DNA of 64,000 bases, from assembly GCA_032718475.1 (NCBI GenBank), contig JAUCBJ010007768.1:29104-93103 (forward strand), read 5' to 3'. The DNA is from Nemertoderma westbladi (Eukaryota; Xenacoelomorpha; Nemertodermatida; Nemertodermatidae). Under the pieces are notes generated by a model. That model did not search any database and was not told the origin of the DNA. It worked only from the letters and a program-made list of their open reading frames with translations. Within the stretch, counting starts at the first letter, position 1. Every line of letters begins with the position of its first letter. Below are positions 18,305 to 29,300 of the stretch, in pieces. The position numbers and the translations under genes were made by a program.

Positions 18305-21300
18305 CACAGTTAAAAGTTGTTTACAGTTAAAGAGTTGTTTACAGTTAAAGAGTTGTTTACAGTTAAAGAGTTATTTACAGTTAAAGAGTTGTTTACAGTT
18401 AAAGAGTTGTTTACTTTACAGTTAAAGAGTTGTTTACAGTTAAAGAGTTGTTTACAGTTAAAGAGTTGTTAACAGTTAAAGAGTTATTTACAGTTAAAGA
18501 GTTGTTTACAGTTAAAGAGTTGTTTACAGTTAAAGAGTTGTTTACAGTTAAAGAGTTGTTTACAGTTAAAGAGTTGTTTACAGTTAAAGAGTTGTTTACA
18601 GTTAAAGAGTTGTTTACAGTTAAAGAGTTGTTTACAGTTAAAGAGTTGTTTACAGTTAAAGAGTTGTTTACAGTTAAAGAGTTATTTACAGTTAAAGAGT
18701 TGTTTACAGTTAAAGAGTTGTTTACAGTTAAAGAGTTGTTTACAGTTAAAGAGTTGTTTACAGTTAAAGGGTTGTTTTATAGTTAAAGGGTTGTTTTATA
18801 GTTAAAGAGTTGTTTTATAGTTAAAGAGTTATTTACAGTTAAAGAGTTGTTTTCAGTTAAAGAGTTGTTTACAGTTAAAGTGTTGTTTACAGTTAAAGAG
18901 TTGTTTACAGTTAAAGAGTTGTTTACAGTTAAAGAGTTGTTTTATAGTTAAAGAGTTGTTTTACAGTTAAAGAGTTGTTTTACAGTTAAAGAGTTATTTA
19001 CAGTTAAAGAGTTGTTTACAGTTAAAGAGTTGTTTACAGTTAAAGGGTTGTTTTATAGTTAAAGAGTTGTTTTATAGTTAAAGAGTTATTTACAGTTAAA
19101 GAGTTGTTTACAGTTAAAGAGTTGTTTACAGTTAAAGTGTTGTTTACAGTTAAAGAGTTGTTTACAGTTAAAGAGTTGTTTTATAGTTAAAGAGTTGTTT
19201 TACAGTTAAAGAGTTGTTTTATAGTTAAAGAGTTGTTTTACAGTTAAAGAGTTGTTTTACAGTTAAAGAGTTGTTTACAGTTAAAGAGTTGTTTACAGTT
19301 AAAGAGTTGTTTACAGTTAAAGAGTTGTTTACAGTTAAAGGGTTGTTTTATAGTTAAAGAGTTGTTTTATAGTTAAAGAGTTATTTACAGTTAAAGAGTT
19401 GTTTACAGTTAAAGAGTTGTTTACAGTTAAAGAGTTGTTTACAGTTAAAGAGTTGTTTACAGTTAAAGAGTTGTTTTACAGTTAAAGAGTTGTTTACAGT
19501 TAAAGAGTTGTTTACAGTTAAAGGGTTGTTTACAGTTAAAGAGTTGTTTTACAGTTAAAGAGTTGATTTACAGTTAAAGAGTTGTTTACAGTTAAAGAGT
19601 TGTTTACAGTTAAAGAGTTGTTTACAGTTAAAGAGTTGTTTACAGTTAAAGAGTTGTTTACAGTTAAAGAGTTGTTTACAGTTAAAGAGTTGTTTTACAG
19701 TTAAAGAGTTGTTTACAGTTAAAGAGTTGTTTACAGTTAAAGAGTTGTTTACAGTTAAAGAGTTGATTTACAGTTAAAGAGTTGTTTACAGTTAAAGAGT
19801 TGTTTACAGTTAAAGAGTTGTTTACAGTTAAAGAGTTGTTTACAGTTAAAGAGTTGTTTTATAGTTAAAGAGTTGTTTTACAGTTAAAGAGTTGTTTATA
19901 GTTAAAGAGTTGTTTACAGTTAAAGAGTTGTTTACAGTTAAAGAGTTGTTTTACAGTTAAAGAGTTGTTTTACAGTTAAAGAGTTGTTTTATAGTTAAAG
20001 AGTTGTTTTATAGTTAAAGAGTTGTTTTACAGTTAAAGAGTTGTTTTACAGTTAAAGAGTTGTTTACAGTTAAAGAGTTGTTTTACAGTTAAAGAGTTGT
20101 TTTACAGTTAAAGAGTTGTTTTACAGTTAAAGAGTTGTTTTATAGTTAAAGAGTTGTTTTATAGTTAAAGAGTTGTTTTACAGTTAAAGAGTTGTTTTAC
20201 AGTTAAAGAGTTATTTACAGTTAAAGAGTTGTTTACAGTTAAAGAGTTGTTTACAGTTAAAGAGTTGTTTACAGTTAAAGAGTTGTTTACAGTTAAAGGG
20301 TTGTTTTATAGTTAAAGGGTTGTTTTATAGTTAAAGAGTTGTTTTATAGTTAAAGAGTTATTTACAGTTAAAGAGTTGTTTTCAGTTAAAGAGTTGTTTA
20401 CAGTTAAAGTGTTGTTTACAGTTAAAGAGTTGTTTACAGTTAAAGAGTTGTTTACAGTTAAAGAGTTGTTTTATAGTTAAAGAGTTGTTTTACAGTTAAA
20501 GAGTTGTTTTACAGTTAAAGAGTTATTTACAGTTAAAGAGTTGTTTACAGTTAAAGAGTTGTTTACAGTTAAAGGGTTGTTTTATAGTTAAAGAGTTGTT
20601 TTATAGTTAAAGAGTTATTTACAGTTAAAGAGTTGTTTACAGTTAAAGAGTTGTTTACAGTTAAAGTGTTGTTTACAGTTAAAGAGTTGTTTACAGTTAA
20701 AGAGTTGTTTTATAGTTAAAGAGTTGTTTTACAGTTAAAGAGTTGTTTACTAGTTAAAGAGTTGTTTTACAGTTAAAGAGTTGTTTACAGTTAAAGAGTT
20801 GTTTACAGTTAAAGAGTTGTTTACAGTTAAAGAGTTGTTTACAGTTAAAGAGTTGTTTACAGTTAAAGGGTTGTTTTACAGTTAAAGAGTTGTTTTACAG
20901 TTAAAGAGTTGTTTACAGTTAAAGAGTTGTTTACAGTTAAAGAGTTGTTTACAGTTAAAGAGTTGTTTACAGTTAAAGAGTTGTTTACAGTTAAAGAGTT
21001 GTTTACAGTTAAAGAGTTGTTTACAGTTAAAGAGTTGTTTACAGTTAAAGGGTTGTTTACAGTTAAAGAGTTGTTTACAGTTAAAGAGTTGATTTACAGT
21101 TAAAGAGTTGTTTACAGTTAAAGAGTTGTTTACAGTTAAAGAGTTGTTTACAGTTAAAGAGTTGTTTACAGTTAAAGAGTTGTTTACAGTTAAAGAGTTG
21201 TTTACAGTTAAAGAGTTGTTTACAGTTAAAGAGTTGTTTACAGTTAAAGAGTTGTTTACAGTTAAAGAGTTGTTTACAGTTAAAGAGTTGTTTACAGTTA

Positions 21301-21976
21301 AAGAGTTGTTTACAGTTAAAGAGTTGTTTTACAGTTAAAGAGTTGTTTTACAGTTAAAGAGTTGTTTTACAGTTAAAGAGTTGTTTACTAGTTAAAGAGT
21401 TGTTTACAGTTAAAGAGTTGTTTACAGTTAAAGAGTTGTTTACAGTTAAAGAGTTGTTTACAGTTAAAGAGTTGTTTACAGTTAAAGAGTTGTTTACAGT
21501 TAAAGAGTTGTTTTATAGTTAAAGAGTTGTTTTACAGTTAAAGAGTTGTTTACAGTTAAAGAGTTGTTTTACAGTTAAAGAGTTGTTTACAGTTAAAGAG
21601 TTGTTTACAGTTAAAGAGTTGTTTACAGTTAAAGAGTTGTTTTACAGTTAAAGAGTTGTTTACAGTTAAAGAGTTGTTTATAGTTAAAGAGTTGTTTACA
21701 GTTAAAGAGTTGTTTACAGTTAAAGAGTTGTTTACAGTTAAAGAGTTGTTTACAGTTAAAGAGTTGTTTACAGTTAAAGAGTTGTTTACAGTTAAAGAGT
21801 TGTTTTATAGTTAAAGAGTTGTTTTACAGTTAAAGAGTTGTTTACAGTTAAAGAGTTGTTTACAGTTAAAGAGTTGTTTTACAGTTAAAGAGTTGTTTTA
21901 CAGTTAAAGAGTTGTTTTATAGTTAAAGAGTTGTTTTACAGTTAAAGAGTTGTTTACAGTTAAAGAGTTGTTTTAT
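18305..21976. repeat. 18/19-bp satellite array
   Basis: About 200 head-to-tail copies of TTTACAGTTAAAGAGTTG, mixed with 19-bp forms (TTTTACA or TTTTATA) and a few variants (ATTTACA, AAAGTGTT, TTTTCAG, TTTACTAG). A block of about 450 bp is repeated at an offset of 1529 bp (18770-19218 and 20299-20747), showing higher-order duplication. The 18-bp form reads FTVKEL in one frame, but the 19-bp units break that frame, so it is not a gene. Confidence 0.98.
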
Positions 21977-22013
21977 AGTGAAGGTTTGTAGTAATTCAAT
22001 TTCTTCCAGCAGA

Positions 22014-22178
22014 TCAACAATATTTGTCGCCTTTATACGAAGTATATTTAATGAAGTGAATCCAATAGGTGCCGCCCTCATGCCACTCTTCAATCTCTTC
22101 ATCTACACACGAACCGTTGTCGTAGTAGTGTTTGCACCAACAAAATGTAGGTACACCACCACAATCGTGGAATTCCCG
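22014..22178 (-). other. Short Cys-rich minus-strand open frame
   Basis: The minus strand reads YREFHDCGGVPTFCWCKHYY and on to WHEGG and YKGDKYC before a stop at 22014. The composition (six Cys, many aromatic residues) looks like the end of a secreted protein. Upstream of about 22179 the sequence becomes the plus-strand RTE-A relic, so any gene has been cut by that insertion. I see no usable acceptor. It could be a broken exon or chance. Confidence 0.3.
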
Positions 22179-22351
22179 ATAAACGAATTGATGGTTGCTA
22201 CACAGGACTACCAAAGGCAGCCCTAAACATCAGCTGGAGACAACACATGACAAACGCTGAGCTTTTTGGTACAATACCAGCTGTATCAACCACCCTCCGC
22301 GAACGCAGATTATGATTCAGTGGGCACTGCTGGAGAAGTAAAAACGAGGTC

Positions 22352-23428
22352 CAGGCCCGTAGCCAGGATTTTAAAAGGGTGGTTCGTTTTTTTTTAAAAA
22401 AGGGCACTTTTTAAAATTGTTTAAAATAAACAAATATCCATTGGTTTAGCCAGACATATTAAGGTACTGTAGGAATAGGGCAGAGAGGGGTTGGGGGGGG
22501 GGGGGGGGGGGGATTGGATGATCTGAAGCCCGATACGAAATGTGTGGGGTACTTTTTAATTTAATTAATTTATTATTATTAATTAATTTAATTAATTATT
22601 TAATTATAATTTTACATTGGCACTGGGATAATGTGAACCGTAACTGTTCTAGCTGCTAATGTAACATTGCTTAAATTATTTTATTTTTATTCATTTGTAA
22701 TTTTGCTAATGTAAATTTTCTTTGCCGGAAAGGGCACTTTTACGAATAGGTGAATATATTTAAAAGGAGAACATTTCTCAAAAAGGGCACATTTCCCACA
22801 TGTGTTCGTATAAAAGGGCACATTTCCCAAACATGTGTTCGTATAAAAGGGCACATTTCCCAAACATGTGTTCGTATAAAAGGGCACATTTCCCAAACAT
22901 GTGTTCGTATAAAAGGGCACATTTCCCAAACATGTGTTCGTATAAAAGGGCACATTTCCCAAACATGTGTTCGTATAAAAGGGCACATTTCCCAAACATG
23001 TGTTCGTATAAAAGGGCACATTTCCCAAACATGTGTTCGTATAAAAGGGCACATTTCCCAAACATGTGTTCGTATAAAAGGGCACATTTCCCAAACATGT
23101 GTTCGTATAAAAGGGCACATTTCCCAAACATGTGTTCGTATAAAAGGGCACATTTCCCAAACATGTGTTCGTATAAAAGGGCACATTTCCCAAACATGTG
23201 TTCGTATAAAAGGGCACATTTCCCAAACATGTGTTCGTATAAAAGGGCACATTTCCCAAACATGTGTTTGTATAAAAGGGCACATTTCCCAAACATGTGT
23301 TCGTATAAAAGGGCACATTTCCCAAACATGTGTTCGTATAAAAGGGCACATTTCCCAAACATGTGTTCGTATAAAAGGGCACGTTTCTCAAAATGGCGGT
23401 TCGTTCGAACCAACGAACCCCCCCTGGC
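22352..23428. mobile_element. Non-autonomous DNA transposon with 16-bp TIRs
   Basis: Terminal inverted repeats CAGGCCCGTAGCCAGG (22352-22367) and their exact complement (23413-23428) are flanked by a 5-bp duplication AGGTC (22347-22351 and 23429-23433). Comparison with intact RTE-A confirms the empty site. No transposase is encoded. The inside holds a G run (22490-22512), AT-rich sequence and an 18-unit 33-bp tandem array. Confidence 0.93.
22785..23392. repeat. 33-bp tandem repeat, about 18 units
   Basis: The unit begins GGGCACATTTCCCAAACATG and continues TGTTCGTATAAAA. Copies are almost identical. The GGGCAC block also occurs singly near both ends of the host transposon (22400 and 22733), so the array probably grew from its own subterminal sequence. 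Because 33 is a multiple of three, several frames stay open; these are not genes. Confidence 0.97.
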
Positions 23429-23545
23429 TACGGGCCTGAGGTCATACCAGATCACACTAGGTAGACGTTCCCATGGAAGACCGGCTTTGACATAAGACAC
23501 GAAATTTCCACTGTCCGAGCTCTCTCGACCTAGTAGTAGTAGTAT

Positions 23546-24713
23546 ATTAGCACAGATAAAGTAATGTATACTGTTTTTGTAGCTTTGGTGTAAGTCTGCA
23601 GCTGTATGACCTGGATATCTGCTGCTTCTACGTTATTGTCTTCAGTCCATGGGCATCAACTTGTCCCATCCAGTTATATGATTATTGGAGTTGGGACTTT
23701 TTGTCCAACAAGTCAATCTAACGCGCGTGTCAACTATTTCCCAGATACACATTAAATGGGGATCGATCTGTGGGACTTATGATACCCAGCTACGAATGCA
23801 CGCACCTGGCTGGCGTAGGGGGAACAGAGAAAAGCCGCGTGATAAACGCGGTGAAAAAACTAACAGTCCCGCTGTAAAGAGTATGGCTCCAACTGGAATC
23901 AGATCGATGCCAGTACATACCAGTCACCCGCGGGGGTCAGAAATTTATTTCTAATATAAACTTTACGTTTCTGTTGTAAGTTACGATAACCTAAACTCAA
24001 CCCCCACTGCTGCGGCTTGTGATTTCCTTGGAAATGCAATCCAAGACCTGACCGCATTAACATCACTCGGATAAAGTTTCATTGCATCGTTCTTGAAATT
24101 TCGATTCCTCAAACTTTACTTCAAAAGCAAAAGAAGTCGAAGAGCGAACCGTAAAATGTAATGTCTGTAAAGTAAACTGTCTTTCTTTACATTAACTACC
24201 GGTGGTACTATAGTATTTATCTTATTGAACTACACATAGTTTGGTATAACTAAAACGGGATGGGGTTGTATCTGCCCAGGTTTTTTAATATTTATTTGTT
24301 TGTACTTCCCATCTGTTTCACACATACGTAGTTCCGCCTTTAGAGATAGGACATGCACTTAAAAAAGAAATGTATTAGATAGGAGAGCAAGTGTAAGGGC
24401 CAAGTGGTTGAATGCGCTACTGATGAGGCCTGTTTAGCACTGGTTCAACATCCATCCTCTGAAGATGAAGACGTACTTCCCCATTTTTTCCATTTCTGAG
24501 CATAACCATAAATATTACAAATAATAATATCCAACCGCTTAAGATTATGCAAATGGGTTTTTAGATTACGATGCATTAAATAGGGTGGTGGGTGCTTATA
24601 TTGAATTTCAGCTGTCGCATACTACTAAGACCACACGCCAGTGCTGGTACCTAGAGTGTCTGAAAACTGACCTACAGGGGTAGCCTATGTATATAATATT
24701 ACAACAATCTCAC
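23546..24713. other. Intron-like region, no gene seen
   Basis: Single-copy-looking sequence between the RTE-A relic and the signal-peptide exon. An open plus-strand frame at 23685-23954 has no domain character and I do not support it. Confidence 0.5.
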
Positions 24714-24831
24714 CTGCATCATAAACTATTGCTGCTTCGACAAGAAATATACATAACACAAGACCACCAAACACATTTATAAGGCTAAACCTTAAAAGAA
24801 ATAAGATATTTGTTATTAAAAATTCTGACAT
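24714..24831 (-). CDS. Signal-peptide first exon of a secreted protein
   Basis: The minus-strand ATG at 24831 opens a frame of 39 codons that is strongly hydrophobic (NILFLLRFSLINVFGG, then VLCIFLVEAAIVYDA). It reaches a good donor (GATGCAG/GTGAGA) in phase 1. This is a classic signal-peptide exon. The phase matches the acceptor of the Cys-rich exon at 4816, so the two may be spliced to each other directly or with exons between. The resulting secreted lectin-like gene would span at least 24 kb, most of it mobile DNA. The promoter should lie at higher coordinates but I cannot point to one. Confidence 0.6.
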
Positions 24832-26325
24832 TCTAATTACAAGTGATGTTGATGATTTCTAAAAAAATAAAAATGGGGAAAAACCACTAAGTTGGAGAGG
24901 CCTTTCTTTATTAGGGTCTTTAAGTGCGACAGGGGGGAAAACTGGACGCAAAACCCGCCTTGGCGAATTAATATCCCGCCTCAATGTTAAATTCTCAATT
25001 TAGGGAAACCTCATCAATTTAGGGATTTCCCCCCCCCCCCCCCCCCCCATCTGCTTTAAGTAGGCATAGGCAGTTGAGTGTCGTTCGGTTAGGCCTACCA
25101 AATGATTGTATATGTATAGTATTGCCGGTCTGTAGCTGTTTCTTTACCTTATATTAAATTAAAACTTCAATATAACAATTATACTTACCCTGCATGTATC
25201 ATAATCAACTGTAGTATAAACTATACCAAACGTTTATAATTTACCAAATGCCAGGCGCGATTAATAAGCTACAGCGAGATGTGGGAAACAGTTCTACTTT
25301 TTGTTCCCATGTAATAATATATTATATTCACACTATAAAATCAAAAGCATACCTAAATAGTAGGCCTACGCTTTTGTTGTAGAAGATGTGAATTCTTATT
25401 TCTTCAAAGTAATTTTAATTTAGTTAATTTACCTACCAAAAGGGACAAAATAGAAAAATAACACTTAGCAAAAACAACTAATCTGGAATATTTGGAAATA
25501 TTTACGCATGTACGTGTGTTGTGTATAGGGCCGAGGTATACTACAAACAACAGGCCATGCAACGACCAGAACTTATTACTCCATAAATAATGGTTCATAC
25601 AGTATCAATGTCTTCTGGAATTTGTAATTAAGTATTATTTTGTATTTGTACACTAAATTGGCTAAGTAGCTAGCAATTTCTAAAAATAAACTAAATTTTA
25701 GGCGATAGAAAGTCATTTGGTTTAAAGGTAAAATCACAAATAATTACAAGTTAAAAGAGAGGATTTGCCTAACTTATACATTTAGAACATTGGATTGCCT
25801 ATTTACCAAACTAATGCTACTTTGTTACCCTGGCAACATCCTAACCTATTGTTATAACACTCAACATAACTGTATATGGCAGTCCATCCTAATTGCGAAC
25901 TGAGAAACTCTGTTAAATTATTAATAATTAATACTTAACTGCTGGAAATACATAGAATTATATAGCCCACCTGCTTTTAGAAACCACTTACTGAGAATCA
26001 ATACATTATAGTTTATTTATTGTGAAATGCCCTGCGTAGAGGGAATGACAATGTGCATCTATGTGGCATTAAATTGTGCCACATAGATGTACAATACAGT
26101 GGCTCTAATCCGTAATGTATTGATAATTATAGTCACAGACATATTATTTCATTTCGTAGAAAATGGTTCGTTTTCCCGCAATAAGAAGTTTATCAAGTCT
26201 ATCATCATAAATAATACGAATATCTTCTTGCGCTCACGCAAATGAGTGGTGTCCACCACGTCTTTCAGGTAATGGCCAAAAGATAAGAGACGGTAGCTAG
26301 AAGATCTAGGTTGATCCAGGAAATT
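24832..26325. other. Intergenic region, no gene seen
   Basis: AT-rich sequence with a long C homopolymer at about 25030-25048. It probably contains the promoter and 5' untranslated region of the minus-strand gene that starts at 24831. No convincing exon was found. Confidence 0.5.
26052..26093 (+). repeat. 17-bp stem hairpin
   Basis: TGTGCATCTATGTGGCA and TGCCACATAGATGTACA pair with one G-T, separated by about 8 bases. An outer pair (TCAATACATTA at about 25998 and TAATGTATTGA at about 26116) suggests a larger foldback of about 130 bp. This is either a small MITE or a structured RNA. Confidence 0.6.
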
Positions 26326-26329
26326 GAAG

Positions 26330-29300
26330 TTGCCTTCGGTAGAGTCTCTTTGGGTTTCCTCCGGTAGAGTGGAGCCTTCGGGTTGTCTCTGGTAGAGAGG
26401 AGCCTTTAGGTTGCCTCCGGTAGAGAGGAGCCTTCGGGTTGCCTCCGGTAGAGAGGAGCCTTCGGGTTGCCTCCTGTAGAGAGGAACCTTTGGGTTCCCT
26501 CCGGTAGAGAGGAGCCCTTGGGTTGCCTCCGGTAGAGTGGAGCTTTCGGGTTGCCTCCAGTAGAGAGGAACCTTCAGGTTGCCTCCAGTAGAGAGGAACT
26601 TTTGGGTTGCCTCCGGTGGAGAGGAGCCTTCGGGTTGTCTCAGGTAGAGAGGAGCCTTTAGGTTGCCTCCGGTAGAGAGGAGCCTTCGGGTTGCCTCCTG
26701 TAGAGAGGAACCTTTGGGTTCCCTCGGGTAGAGAGGAGCCCTTGGGTTGCCTCCGGCAGAGTGGAGCTTTCGGGTTGCCTCCAGTAGAGAGGAACCTTCA
26801 GGTTGCCTCCAGTAGAGAGGAACCTTTGGGTTGCCTCTGGTAGAGAGGAGCCTTCGGGTTGTCTCCGGTAGAGAGGAACCTTCGGGTTGCCTCCGGTAGA
26901 GATTAACCTTTGGGTTGCCTCCGGTAGAGAGGAGCCTTCGGGTTGCCTCCTGTAGAGAGGAACCTTTGGGTTCCCTCTGGTAGAGAGGAGCCCTTGGGTT
27001 GCCTCCGGTAGAGTGGAGCTTTCGGGTTGCCTCCAGTAGAGAGGAACCTTCAGGTTGCCTCCAGTAGAGAGGAACTTTTGGGTTGCCTCCGGTAGAGAGG
27101 AGCCTTCGGGTTGCCTCCAGTAGAGAGGAACCTTCGGGTTGCCTTCAGTAGAGAGGAGCCTTCGGGTTGCCTCCAGTAAAGAGGAGCCTTCGAGTTGCCT
27201 CCAGTAGAGAGGATCCTTCGGGTTACCTCCAGTAGGGAGGAGCCTTCGGGTTGCCTCCAGTAGAGAGGAGCCTTCGGTTTGCCTCCAGTAGAGTGGAACC
27301 TTCGGGTTGCCTCCAGTAGAGAGGAACCTTCGGGTTGCCTTCAGTGGAGAGGAGCCTTCGGGTTGCCTCCAGTAAAGAGGAGCCTTCGAGTTGCCTCCAG
27401 TAGAGAGGAACCTTTGGGTCCCTCCGGTAGAGCGGAGCCCTTGGGTTGCCTCAGGTAGAGAGGAACTTTCGGGTTGCCTCCAGTAGAGAGGAACCTTCAG
27501 GTTGCCTCCAGTAGAGAGGAACCTTTGGGTTGCCTCCAGTAGAGAGGAGCCTTCGGGTTGCCTCCGCTAGAGAGGAACCTTCGGGTTGCCTCTGGTATAG
27601 AGAGGAGCCTTCGGGTTGCCTCCGGTAGAGAGGAGCCTTCGGGTTGCCTCCAGTAGAGAGGAACCTTTGGGTTCCCTCCGGTAGAGAGGAGCCCTTGGAT
27701 TGCCTCCGGCAGAGAGGAGCTTTCGGGTTGCCTCCAGTAGAGAGGAACCTTCAGGTTGCCTCCAGTAGAGAGGAACCTATTGGTTGCCTCCGGTAGAGAG
27801 GAGCCTTCGGGTTGCCTCCGGTAGAGAGAAGCCTTCGGGTTGCCTCCGGTAGACAGGAGCCTTCGGGTTGCCTCCGGTAGAGAGGAGCTTTCGGGTTACC
27901 TCCAGTAGAGAGGAGCCTTCGGGTTGCCTCCAGTAGAGAGAAGCCTTCGGGTTGCCTCCGGTAGACAGGAGCCTTCGGGTTGCCTCCAGTGGAGAAGAGC
28001 TTTCGGGTTACCTCCAGTAGAGAGGAGCCTTCGGGTTGGCTCTGGTAGAGAGGAGCCTTTTGGTTGCCTCCAGTAGAGTGGAACCTTCGGGTTGCCTCCA
28101 GTAGAGAGGAACCTTCGGGTTGCCTTCAGTTGAGAGGAGCCTTCGGGTTGCCTCCAGTAAAGAGGAGCCTTCGAGTTGCCTCCAGTAGAGAGGAACCTTT
28201 GGGTTCCCTCCGGTAGAGCGGAGCCCTTGGGTTGCCTCCGGTAGAGAGGAGCTTTCGGGTTGCCTCCAGTAGAGAGGAACCTTCAGGTTGCCTCCAGTAG
28301 AGAGGAACCTTTGGGTTGCCTCCGCTAGAGAGGAACCTTCGGGTTGCCTCTGGTATAGAGAGGAGCCTTCGGGTTGCCTCTGGTAGAGAGGATCCTTCGG
28401 GTTGCCTCCGGTAGAGAGGAACCTTTGGGTTCCCTCCGGTAGATAGGAGCCCTTGGGTTGCCTCCGGCAGAGAGGAGCTTTCGGGTTGCCTCCAGTAGAG
28501 AGGAACCTTCAGGTTGCCTCCAGTAGAGAGGAACCTTTGGGTTGCCTCTGGTAAAGAGGGCCTTCGGGTTGCCTCCGGTAGAGAGAAGCCTTCGGGTTGC
28601 CTCCGGTAGACAGGAGCCTTCGGGTTGCCTCCGGTAGAGAAGAGCTTTCGGGTTACCTCCAGTAGAGAGGAGCCTTCGGGTTGCCTCTGGTAGAGAGGAG
28701 CCTTCGGGTTGCCTCCGGTAGAGAGGAGCTTTTGGGTTACCTCCAGTAGAGAGGAGCCTTCGGGTTGCCTCCGGTAGAGAGGAACTTTTGGGTTGCCTCC
28801 GGTAGAGAGGAGCCCTCGGGTAGCCTCCAGTAGAGAGGAACCTTCGAGTTGCCTTCAGTAGAGAGGAGCCTTCGGGTTGCCTCCAGTAAAGAGGAGCCTT
28901 CGAGTTGCCTCCATTAGAGAGGATCCTTCGGGTTACCTCCAGTAGAGAGGAGCCTTCGGGTTGCCTCCTTTAGAGAGGAGCCTTCGGGTTGCCTCCAGTA
29001 GAGAGGAGCCATAGGGTTGCCTCCGGTAGACAGGAGCCTTCGGGTTGGCTCTGGTAGAGAGGAGCCTTTGGGTTGCCTCCAGTAGAGTGGAACCTTCGGG
29101 TTGCCTCCAGTAGAGAGGAACCTTCGGGTTGCCTTCAGTGGAGAGGAGCCTTCGGGTTGCCTCCAGTAAAGAGGAGCCTTCGAGTTGCCTCCAGTATAGA
29201 GGAACCTTTGGGTTCCCTCCGGTAGAGTGGAGCCCTTGGGTTGCCTCCGGTAGAGAGGAGCTTTCGGGTTGCCTCCAGTAGAGAGGAACCTTCAGGTTGC

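Larger units (their letters stand above)
22179..23545 (+). pseudogene. RTE-A 3' relic split by a DNA transposon
   Basis: From 22179 the plus strand matches the reverse complement of RTE-A at about 14880 onward (CGAATTGATGGTTGCTACAC, CATCAGCTGGAGACAACACA), through CGAGGTC at 22351. It resumes after the inserted element at 23429 (AGGTCATACCAGATC) and ends in CTCGACC(TAG)n at about 23527-23540. It is a 5'-truncated second copy of the RTE-A family carrying several substitutions and deletions. Confidence 0.9.

Noticed and set aside
18430-21338. Long plus-strand frames reading FTVKEL repeats
   Set aside because: They are the 18-bp satellite unit read as protein; 19-bp units break the frame repeatedly and there is no start, splice or composition signal of a gene.
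22687-23500. Six-frame open reading through the 33-bp repeats
   Set aside because: A 33-bp unit without stops leaves many frames open on both strands. It lies inside a non-coding DNA transposon.
26052-26093. microRNA precursor
   Set aside because: The stem is only 17 bp with a short loop and an outer inverted pair suggesting a MITE. Without small-RNA data I do not call an RNA gene.
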